Positions 25,844 to 32,830 of a DNA stretch of 48,475 bases are shown piece by piece (within the stretch, counting starts at the first letter, position 1; every line of letters starts with the position of its first letter). The position numbers and the translations under genes are program-made. Source of the stretch: Alphaproteobacteria bacterium (GTDB lineage: Bacteria; Pseudomonadota; Alphaproteobacteria; GCA-2731375); the NCBI GenBank assembly GCA_021776235.1, contig JAJFGG010000104.1, forward strand, positions 1 to 48,475. Reading direction: 5' to 3'. A model generated the notes under the pieces. That model saw only the letters and a program-made list of their open reading frames with translations. It ran no database searches and was not told where the DNA came from.

Positions 25844-27100
25844 ATGACGCACACTCTAACGGTTTACGACCCCGGCCACTTTCATGCCGCCCTGCTGTTA
25901 TGCCGGCGGAACAGCCGCGTCGACCGTACCGTGCACGTCTACGCCCCACCGGGGCCGGATGTAGAGAAATTCATCGCTCTGATCGACGGTTTCAACGGGC
26001 GCGAGGAGGAGCCAACCGACTGGCGCCTTGAATGTCATATTGGCGGGGACGCGCTGGACGCCATGCTCGCCGACCGCCGGGGCCGTATTGTCATTCTGGC
26101 GGGGCGCAACGGCCCCCGGCTTGCCTTGATGCACCGCCTGCACGATGCCGGCTTGCACGTGTTGGCGGACAAGCCATGGCTGACCGACAGTGCCGCGCTG
26201 CCGCATCTTGCTGCCATCACCGGCGCGCCGCCACTGGCGGTCGATATCATGACCGGACGGCACAGCGCCTTCGCCGGCCTGCGCAAAGCGGTTATCAACA
26301 CACCATCGGTGTTTGGCGCCCTGGGCGCTGATGGGGAGCAGCCGGCGCTTGAATTCACCTCGCGCCACCACTTGCTCAAAACCGTCGGCGGCCGGCCCCT
26401 ACAACGGCCGGCCTGGTTTTACGACGTCAGTGTGCAGGGCGACGGGCTGGTCGATATCCAATCCCATTATGTTGATCAGGCGCAATGGATCATTGCCGAG
26501 GGGCATCGCTTTGTGGCGGAGCGGGACTGGGAGATTTTAGACGCAGAGCGCTGGACGACGCCGGTGCCGCTTGATCTCTTCCGGGAAAGCACCGGCGAAG
26601 CGGCCTTTCCCGAAAGCCTTTCCCATGCAGTCGAAGATGACCTTCTGCATCTCGCCTGCAATGGCCGGATTGATTATCGCCTGTGCGGCGTCCGGGTGCG
26701 CCAGTATTGCGATTGGGGCCTGAGGGAAGCGGACGGCGGTGGCGATATTCAGGCTTTTGCGGCCCGGGGCGAAAATGCCGAACTGACTGTCCAGCATGGT
26801 CCCGAAACCGGCTTCCAGCCGGAAATGCGCCTTCGCCTCAATAGCGACCGCGGCCTGGCGGCGGCACTGGGACAATGGCGCGCCGAATATCCAAGCCTGG
26901 AAATCAAGCCCTCCGACGGCGGCCATATATTAAGCCTCGGACCCACGTCCGAGGTTGGGCATGACGCCCAATTCCCGCTGATGCTGGAACAGTTCCTCGA
27001 TCTGGTGGAGGCCGACGCCTGGCCCGCCGATCTGGCGGCCCGCATCCGGGCCCGCTATACCCTGTTGGCCCGTGCCAGGGACCGCGCCCTCTCTCTTTGA
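25844..27100 (+). CDS. Gfo/Idh/MocA-like putative oxidoreductase
   Basis: This 418-residue protein starts MTHTLTVYDPGHFHAALLL, typical of a group labelled putative oxidoreductase with its own C-terminal domain. The N-terminal Rossmann-like part has GLHVLADKPW near residue 104, equivalent to the EKP motif of Gfo/Idh/MocA proteins with Asp in place of Glu, and later GLVDIQSHYVDQAQW. It may be a sugar or polyol dehydrogenase, but cofactor binding looks atypical because no GxGxxG loop is visible. The stop TGA lies a few bases before the repeat fragment at 27115-27129, and it converges on the GMC oxidoreductase gene. Confidence 0.75.
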   Translation: MTHTLTVYDPGHFHAALLLCRRNSRVDRTVHVYAPPGPDVEKFIALIDGFNGREEEPTDWRLECHIGGDALDAMLADRRGRIVILAGRNGPRLALMHRLHDAGLHVLADKPWLTDSAALPHLAAITGAPPLAVDIMTGRHSAFAGLRKAVINTPSVFGALGADGEQPALEFTSRHHLLKTVGGRPLQRPAWFYDVSVQGDGLVDIQSHYVDQAQWIIAEGHRFVAERDWEILDAERWTTPVPLDLFRESTGEAAFPESLSHAVEDDLLHLACNGRIDYRLCGVRVRQYCDWGLREADGGGDIQAFAARGENAELTVQHGPETGFQPEMRLRLNSDRGLAAALGQWRAEYPSLEIKPSDGGHILSLGPTSEVGHDAQFPLMLEQFLDLVEADAWPADLAARIRARYTLLARARDRALSL

Positions 27101-27114
27101 CCCTGCATCATAGG

Positions 27115-27129
27115 ATCGCAAGGTGGTAT
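27115..27129. repeat. Solo end of the 10729-10820 palindromic element
   Basis: ATCGCAAGGTGGTAT here matches 10806-10820 exactly over 15 bases. The rest of the right arm is not present, so this is a solo or decayed end. Its last base is the first base of the minus-strand GMC oxidoreductase stop codon (27131-27129), so the repeat may have replaced that gene's original end. Confidence 0.6.
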
Positions 27130-28769
27130 TACTCCGGCACGATGATCGGCTCCAGCGCCGGTTTGCCGAGTACCAGATCGGAACCCTTCTCGCCAATCAT
27201 CATGGTCGCCGCATTGAGATTGGCTGAAACCATGACCGGCATGATGGAGGCATCGATTACCCGCAATCCCTCGACGCCGCGCACCCGAAGCTGATCGTCA
27301 ACCACGGCCGTGGGGTCCGTTTCCGGCCCCATGCGGCAGGTTCCCATGACATGAAAGGTGGTGTTGCCGTATTCCCGCGCCGCCTCCAGCAACTCTTCGT
27401 CGCTCTGTATTTCTTCGCCGGGGCTTACCTCGAAGTCGAAGTACGGTTTCATGGCGTCGGTATTGATTAGTTTGCGGGCCAGACGCATGGCGCAGACCGT
27501 CACCCGGCGATCCTCTTCCGCGGCCAGGTAGTTTGGCTGGATAAGCGGTTTCTCGAACGGATCGGCCGTGCGCGAACGGACCCAGCCCGTGCTTTCGGGA
27601 CGGTGCTGCCAGCAGGCAATCGTGAAGCCCGGATGATCGTCCAGCAGGCCATGCACTCCCTGTTTGTAGCTGGCCGGGGTGAAGATGAACTGCAGGTCGT
27701 TGCTGCGGGCCGCCGCGTCGGAGTGCCAAAAGCCATAGACCATGGACGGGCTTAGATTGAGGATGCTCTTGCCGCCCATGAAATACTTGATCACCTCGCC
27801 GACGATGTTCAGGCCGCGGGCGCGCTCGTTGATGGTCTCGGCATTCTTCGCCCGCACCGTGAAGCGGGGCGCATAATGGTCACGCAGGTTCTCGCCGACG
27901 CCCGCCAGCTCGTGGGTCACGTCTATGCCCAGTGATTGCAGCAAGGCGCCCGGGCCGATGCCCGAAAGCTGCAAAATCTGCGGCGAATTGATTGCCCCCC
28001 CGCTCAGAATTACTTCGCGGTTGGCCCGCACCTCCTTTGCCTGGCCGCCGCGCCCGCCTTTGTTGTAGGCAACGCCCACGGCGCGTTTGCCCTCCAGCAG
28101 GATGCGGGTTACCTGCGCGTTGGTGCGGACGGTCAGGTTCGGGCGCGATTTCGCCGGGTTGAGAAAGGCCCGCGCCGTGCTGACCCGGCGGCGGCGGTAG
28201 GCGGTGCGCTGGACATACGAGATGCCCTCCTGCCTAGCGCCGTTGTAATCCGGATTGCGTGGAATGCCGATTTGATTCGCGCCGTCGATGAAGGCGTCGC
28301 ACAGGGGGTGGGAATAGTTCAGGTCGGTGACCTGCAGATTGCCTTCGCGGCCGCGAAATTCGTCGTCCCCACCGCCGATCCGCTGCTCGCAACGGCGGAA
28401 GTAGGGCAGGGCATCGGCATAGCCCCAACCCTGGTTGCCGCGCTGGGACCAGCTATCGAAATCCATCCTTTGGCCGCGGTTATAGATATGACCGTTGATG
28501 GAAGAGGAGCCCCCCAATGTCTTGCCGCGCGGCACATCGATCTTCCGGCCGCCGGTCCAATGGCTGGGTTCGGCCTGATAAAGCCAGTTTACATTCGGGT
28601 TGGTCAGGGTCTTGATGAAGCCCGCCGGGATATGGATATAGGGATTCCAGTCCGGCGGCCCGGCTTCCAGCAGACAGACCGTGTGCTTGCCATCGGCGGT
28701 CAACCGATTGGCCAGAATGCACCCGGCCGAGCCGGCGCCAATGATCACGTAATCAAACGAATCCGCCAA
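27129..28769 (-). CDS. GMC family FAD-dependent oxidoreductase (choline-dehydrogenase-like)
   Basis: This 546-residue flavoprotein has the FAD-binding ADSFDYVIIGAGSAGC start, RGKTLGGSSSINGHIYNRGQ near residue 83 (GMC signature 1), and LSGGAINSPQILQLSGIG near 257 (signature 2). C-terminal motifs are FHVMGTCRMG (catalytic His) and VIDASIMPVMVSANLNAATMMIGEKG. It oxidises alcohols, such as choline or polyethylene glycol, using FAD. I chose the TTG at 28769-28767 because GGAG stands 8 bases before it and it gives the usual MADSFDY start; a TTG at 28835 adds 22 residues and lacks such a site. The stop lies at the solo repeat end (27115-27129). Confidence 0.9.
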   Translation of the reverse strand: MADSFDYVIIGAGSAGCILANRLTADGKHTVCLLEAGPPDWNPYIHIPAGFIKTLTNPNVNWLYQAEPSHWTGGRKIDVPRGKTLGGSSSINGHIYNRGQRMDFDSWSQRGNQGWGYADALPYFRRCEQRIGGGDDEFRGREGNLQVTDLNYSHPLCDAFIDGANQIGIPRNPDYNGARQEGISYVQRTAYRRRRVSTARAFLNPAKSRPNLTVRTNAQVTRILLEGKRAVGVAYNKGGRGGQAKEVRANREVILSGGAINSPQILQLSGIGPGALLQSLGIDVTHELAGVGENLRDHYAPRFTVRAKNAETINERARGLNIVGEVIKYFMGGKSILNLSPSMVYGFWHSDAAARSNDLQFIFTPASYKQGVHGLLDDHPGFTIACWQHRPESTGWVRSRTADPFEKPLIQPNYLAAEEDRRVTVCAMRLARKLINTDAMKPYFDFEVSPGEEIQSDEELLEAAREYGNTTFHVMGTCRMGPETDPTAVVDDQLRVRGVEGLRVIDASIMPVMVSANLNAATMMIGEKGSDLVLGKPALEPIIVPE

Positions 28770-28859
28770 ATTTCCAACTCCATTCAACCTATTGACTGTC
28801 CGCGGACGGTGGTTGGTCGCGGCAACGAAAACCAAGTCTAATGGCTAACGCGAGGGCTG

Positions 28860-29915
28860 TCACCGCAAGGTGACATGAGCCATTGGCGGGGCTCCGGTTT
28901 TCAGATTGTGGACGCTGAAGATTTCCAGTTCACCTTTGCCTTTGACCTGAACCAGCCCGATGGATACCGCGTCGAGATCATCCGAGACGGTTTGCCAGGC
29001 CTTATGACTGAGATTGACCGCCCCCACCCGGCCGTTCGTTTCAATTCTCGACGCCGTATTGACGGTATCGCCCCAGAGGTCATAGGAGAAACGCTTGTGC
29101 CCGACGATCCCGGCGATCACCGGACCCACATGGATGCCGATGCGTATATCCCAGCCTGAAGCCAGGCCACGCACGGCTGCCAGCATGTCCAGGCCGCAAC
29201 GGACGCAGTTCAAGACCGGTTTCTCCAGAGGGTCGAGCAGGCCGGCCGTGGCCATGAAACAGTCGCCGATGGTCTTGATCTTCTCGACCTGGTGTTTTTC
29301 GGCAATGGACTCGAATGCCAGGGAGAATTCCTGCAGATGGTTCACCACTTCATCGGGTTCCCGTTTTTCACTAAACGTCGTGAAGCCAACGATGTCGGCA
29401 AACAGTACCGCCACATTGTTGTGGCGCCGGGTCTCCACCGACTCGTTCGCCGTCAGTTCCTCGGCAATACTGTCGGGCAGGATAACCCGCAACAGCTGAT
29501 CGGCTTTTGAAAGCTGGCTGATCCTGCCGCGCTCGCGGGTGATGAGTTCCTCCGTTGGTGCGAAGCCCGGTTGGGTGATCCAGCGAAACCCATTGAGGCA
29601 GGCCGAACCATTGGCGGCATGAGCGATCCGGACTTTGTCAAAAAAGGTCTCCGCCAGGGCCACAAGATCGGCATCGCCACATTGGTTGAACACCAACGCC
29701 AGGCCAAACTTTTGCGCGCGTCTGTCCAGGCCGATATCAAGGTGAAACATGCCGCGTTTCTTCAAGTTCGTCCGGCAGAGTTCGGAAGCCACGATGGCGG
29801 TGCGGGTGACGATAATCTCGGCGAATCCCAGAGCCTCCGCCAGCGCCCGCACCTTGTTTCGCGCATCGACGATTGAGGCATCCGTGTCAATTCGCAGGCG
29901 GCCAAGATCAATCAT
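28860..29915 (-). CDS. Adenylate cyclase with degenerate RsbT/RsbW-like N-terminal domain
   Basis: This 351-residue protein is the likely output of the stressosome operon. Residues 1-115 resemble the HATPase fold of RsbT/RsbW: VASELCRTN (43-50) matches an N-box, but the G1 region (FNQCGDAD, 76-83) and G2 region (SACLNGF, 104-110) are degenerate, so ATP binding is doubtful. Residues 160-335 are a class III cyclase with metal aspartates D174 (LFADIVGFT) and D218 (IGDC). K214 and D279 are the ATP-selecting pair, and N286 and R290 the transition-state pair, which predicts cAMP as product. The ATG overlaps the phosphatase gene by ATGA. The N-terminal domain probably binds a STAS protein as a switch; that is inference. 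Confidence 0.88.
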   Translation of the reverse strand: MIDLGRLRIDTDASIVDARNKVRALAEALGFAEIIVTRTAIVASELCRTNLKKRGMFHLDIGLDRRAQKFGLALVFNQCGDADLVALAETFFDKVRIAHAANGSACLNGFRWITQPGFAPTEELITRERGRISQLSKADQLLRVILPDSIAEELTANESVETRRHNNVAVLFADIVGFTTFSEKREPDEVVNHLQEFSLAFESIAEKHQVEKIKTIGDCFMATAGLLDPLEKPVLNCVRCGLDMLAAVRGLASGWDIRIGIHVGPVIAGIVGHKRFSYDLWGDTVNTASRIETNGRVGAVNLSHKAWQTVSDDLDAVSIGLVQVKGKGELEIFSVHNLKTGAPPMAHVTLR

Positions 29916-30499
29916 CGTATTTGCCTGAGCGCGATGCAGGTTGCGTCATCGTGGGGCTTGCCGAAAAGCCGCACGATGTTTTGCGCGATGGCCTTCGCGG
30001 AATCTCTTGGCAGGCCTGGGTATTGGGCAAGATCGAAGTGATCCTGAATGCCGTCGGAGTAGAGCAGAATGACATCCCGCCGGCCGATTTCCAGCTCCTC
30101 CTCGCGGGGCGTGCGCATGATGTGCCCCAGGGTGCCATCGCGCGATACCAGGCGGCTTGGTTCGGGACCAATACGTCTAATGACCGTATTGCCGATGCCG
30201 GTATAGCGCAACAGATTGGAATTTTGCTCAATGCGGGCAAGCCCAACGGCAGCGCCGCGGGTGCCGCGCAAATGCTTGTCCAATTCCACAAGCACGCGGC
30301 ACAAATCGGAACGGTTTTCCCGTTCAAGGAATTCGGTAATTGAAACAGCGACCTCGTGCGCTTCCGGTCCGTGGCCGAGCACATCAATGATCGCCAGGAA
30401 CAGGCCATCCGGTTCTTCAATGACTATTCCCGCGTCGCCGGAAACTCTTTCGCCCAGGAAAGGCCGAACCTTGACACCGTATTCATAATTTCCAGGCAT
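29912..30499 (-). CDS. RsbX/SpoIIE-type PP2C phosphatase
   Basis: This 195-residue protein has the length of RsbX, the stressosome phosphatase that resets RsbR and RsbS. PP2C-type metal residues are visible: D22 (SGDAG), D39 (IIDVLGHG), D149 (LLYSDGIQD) and D184/D185 (HDDATC). There is no sensory domain, so it is the short RsbX type rather than RsbU. Its C-terminus overlaps the cyclase start by 4 bp, and it begins 5 bp after the kinase stop, so it is in the same transcript. By analogy it should dephosphorylate the STAS proteins; with the proline in the RsbS-like protein its main substrate may be the RsbR-like one. Confidence 0.88.
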   Translation of the reverse strand: MPGNYEYGVKVRPFLGERVSGDAGIVIEEPDGLFLAIIDVLGHGPEAHEVAVSITEFLERENRSDLCRVLVELDKHLRGTRGAAVGLARIEQNSNLLRYTGIGNTVIRRIGPEPSRLVSRDGTLGHIMRTPREEELEIGRRDVILLYSDGIQDHFDLAQYPGLPRDSAKAIAQNIVRLFGKPHDDATCIALRQIR

Positions 30500-30504
30500 T
30501 CAGC

Positions 30505-30936
30505 CTAGACCCATTTTCGAATGGTGGCGCGCGTACCTTGACCAACGTTGGAAACCATTGTGAATTCGTCCATCATCCGTTTGACGCTTGGCAGGCCCAG
30601 ACCCAAGCTGTCCTGGGTGCTGAAATGGTCCTTGAGGGCGCTGTCCAGGTCGGCAATGCCCGGTCCCCGGTCCTCGACGATGATTTCCAGGCCGGCGCTG
30701 CCCTTTCGCTCGACAACCTGCAATCGAACCTCGCCCCGCTTGGCGTATCGAACCACGTTGGTGGCCAGCTCGGAAACAGCCGTGCCAACCTGGAATTCGT
30801 CCTTTTCATTCAAGCCAATGTCCCGCGCCATCGATCGCGCGGTCATGACGGCGATGGCAATGTCACCGGTGGTGCGGATTGCGATACGTTGCAAACTACG
30901 GGAGACGCTGGTTTGCCCATCTTTCGGGCTATTCAT
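30505..30936 (-). CDS. RsbT-like serine/threonine kinase (HATPase)
   Basis: This 143-residue GHKL-type kinase has an intact Bergerat ATP site: N-box E56 and N60 (AVSELATNVVRY), G1 D89-R-G-P-G93 (VEDRGPGI), and G2 LGLGLPSV at 111-118. It matches RsbT, which is held by the stressosome and on stress phosphorylates STAS proteins and then activates a downstream partner. The ATG at 30936-30934 overlaps the RsbS-like stop as ATGA; a longer frame upstream starts inside the STAS gene and is not protein-like. Unlike the cyclase N-terminal domain, all boxes here look functional, so this is probably the active kinase of the module. Confidence 0.92.
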   Translation of the reverse strand: MNSPKDGQTSVSRSLQRIAIRTTGDIAIAVMTARSMARDIGLNEKDEFQVGTAVSELATNVVRYAKRGEVRLQVVERKGSAGLEIIVEDRGPGIADLDSALKDHFSTQDSLGLGLPSVKRMMDEFTMVSNVGQGTRATIRKWV

Positions 30937-31457
30937 GGGATTGGCTCCCGTGCGACCGCCGCGTCCAATTCCGTCGCCGCACAATCACTTTCATTCCCGA
31001 TCATATCCGGGCTTTCAACCGATCCTTCTTCGACATCGCTGTTTTCCATCGCCTGATCCGCATCATGGCGCTCAATTTCGGCCAGTTCCGCCAATCGCAG
31101 GAAGCCGTGCTCGAGGTTCAAAGTCGTTTCCGCCCGCCCGGCATCGGCGCCCAGATCAACAAGCGCCGTGGCAACTCCGGGCCGAATACCGGATATCAGG
31201 GTATTCGCTCCCATGACCTTGGCCATGTTGGCCGAGTCGCAGATCGATCCGTAGGCGTGCGGATCCATAATTTCGACGGCGGATAGATCGATTATGGCCC
31301 TGCGGACGCCGGAGGTTCTGATGTTGTCCAGGAAATCCGTGCGTAACTGCATCAGGGTGGCGTCAAACAACTCAATCTGCACCGAAAGGACAAGGCAGTT
31401 TTGCACGATTTGCATCGATACCCGGGGAACACTGTCGTCTGGTACAAGCTTTTCCAT
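30933..31457 (-). CDS. RsbS-like STAS protein with proline at the phospho-serine position
   Basis: This 174-residue protein aligns by eye with RsbS, the stressosome scaffold and antagonist. The STAS core is IIDLSAVEIMDPHAYGS (55-71), MAKVMGANTLISGIRPGV (78-95) and a TTLNLEHG block near 111-118. Where RsbS has its phosphorylated serine (VDSF, Ser59 in B. subtilis), this protein has Pro66 in MDPHAY; the codon is CCG, one change from TCG. T111/T112 lie at the second phospho-site region. The last 45-50 residues are an acidic, probably disordered tail (HDADQAMENSDVEEGSVES) absent from ordinary RsbS. The kinase gene overlaps its stop. The family call is good; the switch behaviour is uncertain. Confidence 0.88.
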   Translation of the reverse strand: MEKLVPDDSVPRVSMQIVQNCLVLSVQIELFDATLMQLRTDFLDNIRTSGVRRAIIDLSAVEIMDPHAYGSICDSANMAKVMGANTLISGIRPGVATALVDLGADAGRAETTLNLEHGFLRLAELAEIERHDADQAMENSDVEEGSVESPDMIGNESDCAATELDAAVAREPIP

Positions 31458-31473
31458 GCCTACCCGAGAATTC

Positions 31474-31570
31474 TAGAGCAATTTTCAATTAATTGGAGTC
31501 GCTAACGCGACTCTACGGGATTGGTTCAGTTGCTCTATCTTAAAGAGTCTGAGCACATTTAGACTAAATG
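31474..31570. repeat. Nested inverted repeats between the rsbR-like and rsbS-like genes
   Basis: TAGAGCAA (31474-31481) pairs with TTGCTCTA (31530-31537) and encloses a perfect hairpin GAGTCGC-TAAC-GCGACTC (31496-31513). A further palindrome CATTTAG-A-CTAAATG is at 31556-31570, next to the sensor gene's stop. The stretch may be a small intergenic palindromic unit of the kind scattered in alphaproteobacteria, or an mRNA element that lowers readthrough from sensor to scaffold. Confidence 0.6.
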
Positions 31571-31574
31571 CGCT

Positions 31575-32477
31575 TTAGGACGCGGATACTGCCTTATGAC
31601 CGGTTTCCGCAAAAGCAAAGGCAAGGGCGTCTTTCAATGTCGAACGGGTATGAATCTCCGCCAGATCGATGCCCAGGGAGACGATGGTCTGTGCGATGAT
31701 CGGCGAAATGCCCGATATGATGCAGCGGCATCCCATCAACGTCGCGGCTTTCGTCATCTTGATGAAATGGTTGGCAACGGCTGTATCGATAACGCTGACA
31801 CCGCTGATATCGAGGATCATCACCCGGGCGTTCGTCTCGGCAATCTTCATCAACATGGCATCCATGATTTCCTGGGCCCGTTTTGAATCCACGATGCCAA
31901 CGATCGGCAGCATCAGGATATCGTCCCACAGCATGGATACCGGCGTGGATAGCTGCATCAGGGACTTGTTTTGCTCGTTTATGACGTGTTGCGTCCGCTC
32001 CGTGAAGGTGCTGACGACCACGACGGTGTCCAAATGCAATAGTTTTGTGATCAGGCTAACCGCTTCGCCGGGGTCCTTCACATTGTTCCCCGGGTCGCGG
32101 ATGCATTCCGCGAACATCGTCATGAACATACTTACGCCAGACATATAGGCTTCCAGCGACAGCCCAATATGGGCGTGGGTTCGCCCCAGGGCGCGCAGCC
32201 GCTCCACATAGGCATCGTCGACCCGCGCCGCGAAGAAGTTCATCCAGTAGTCCGATTGCAGACCCTGAATGCGTTCCAGCTGTCTTGCATCGGCGAAATA
32301 CTCGTCAAACTCGGGCCGCTGCCCGAGCCATTCGTAGAACCTGGAAATGAAGCTTTCCATCTGGCCTTCCATGAGCGGCCGGAGGTCACGGATTTTCTGC
32401 AGATCTTCATCGTTCAGGCCGTATACGTCTTTCAGATTCGCCGACGTAACTTCGCTAAGAGGGCTTTTGACAGTCAA
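31575..32477 (-). CDS. RsbR-like globin-STAS sensor (haem-type stressosome sensor)
   Basis: This 300-residue protein joins a globin-coupled-sensor domain (about 15-130) to a C-terminal STAS domain (about 185-285). H101 in GRTHAHIGL sits where globin-coupled sensors keep the proximal haem ligand, and FYEWLGQRPEF and YFADARQLERIQGLQ match the family, so haem and O2 or NO binding are predicted. The STAS part has the RsbR-type sequence STPVSMLWDDILMLPIVG, then T232 (VIDTAVANHF) and T277/T280 near HTRSTL, matching the two phosphorylated threonines of RsbR. The start is TTG at 32477-32475, 7 bases after GGAG; a TTG at 32501 adds eight residues. Haem binding is inferred from motifs. Confidence 0.88.
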   Translation of the reverse strand: MTVKSPLSEVTSANLKDVYGLNDEDLQKIRDLRPLMEGQMESFISRFYEWLGQRPEFDEYFADARQLERIQGLQSDYWMNFFAARVDDAYVERLRALGRTHAHIGLSLEAYMSGVSMFMTMFAECIRDPGNNVKDPGEAVSLITKLLHLDTVVVVSTFTERTQHVINEQNKSLMQLSTPVSMLWDDILMLPIVGIVDSKRAQEIMDAMLMKIAETNARVMILDISGVSVIDTAVANHFIKMTKAATLMGCRCIISGISPIIAQTIVSLGIDLAEIHTRSTLKDALAFAFAETGHKAVSAS

Positions 32478-32551
32478 TGTAAAACTCCAGATAAGGTCCA
32501 ATTTAATGATATGAAAGTCTACCCATCAAGGGGCACTGATATATAGGGAAA

Positions 32552-32580
32552 ATTACTGAGACACAAATTACGGAGACACA
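32552..32580. repeat. Short tandem direct repeat, REP/RAYT-like
   Basis: ATTACTGAGACACA (32552-32565) and ATTACGGAGACACA (32567-32580) are 13/14 identical. The ATTACGGAGACACATACCT pattern resembles sequences commonly found next to REP-associated tyrosine transposases in other genomes; that likeness is from memory. No transposase gene remains here. Confidence 0.4.
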
Positions 32581-32623
32581 TACCTATTTGAATTTTGGGG
32601 AACAGCCGCGACGTTCCATGGCA

Positions 32624-32764
32624 TTAAAAACTCATGCCGAGCCCTACCAGTGGTCCCTTTAAGGTGAGCTCGATGTTGAGTCCATTTTTGTCATAATCGA
32701 CGAACAAATAGCGGTAGACCCCAGACGCACACGACGAGCCAGAAACACTCTCTTGTTCAATCCA
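32624..32764 (-). pseudogene. C-terminal scrap of an outer-membrane beta-barrel protein
   Basis: A 46-codon frame, with no start and an upstream TGA, ends in LKGPLVGLGMSF followed by TAA. Alternating hydrophobic residues (VYRYLFVDYDKNG, then LNIELTL) and the C-terminal phenylalanine fit the last beta-strands of an outer-membrane protein. The rest of the gene is missing. It lies just downstream of the OprB-like gene on the same strand, so it may be left from a neighbouring porin-type gene. The family is not identified. Confidence 0.45.
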
Positions 32765-32830
32765 TCAAATCTGTCTTATAGGCGCTGACATCGGAAGCCG
32801 TCGCTCTCGTTCCTTGCCGCTTGCGGGGCC

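Larger units (their letters stand above)
32478..32830. other. 353-bp intergenic region with decayed material
   Basis: The gap contains the direct repeats at 32552-32580, the outer-membrane protein scrap at 32624-32764, and presumably the promoter of the stressosome operon on the minus strand. No clear -35/-10 pair for that operon was found. Confidence 0.5.
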
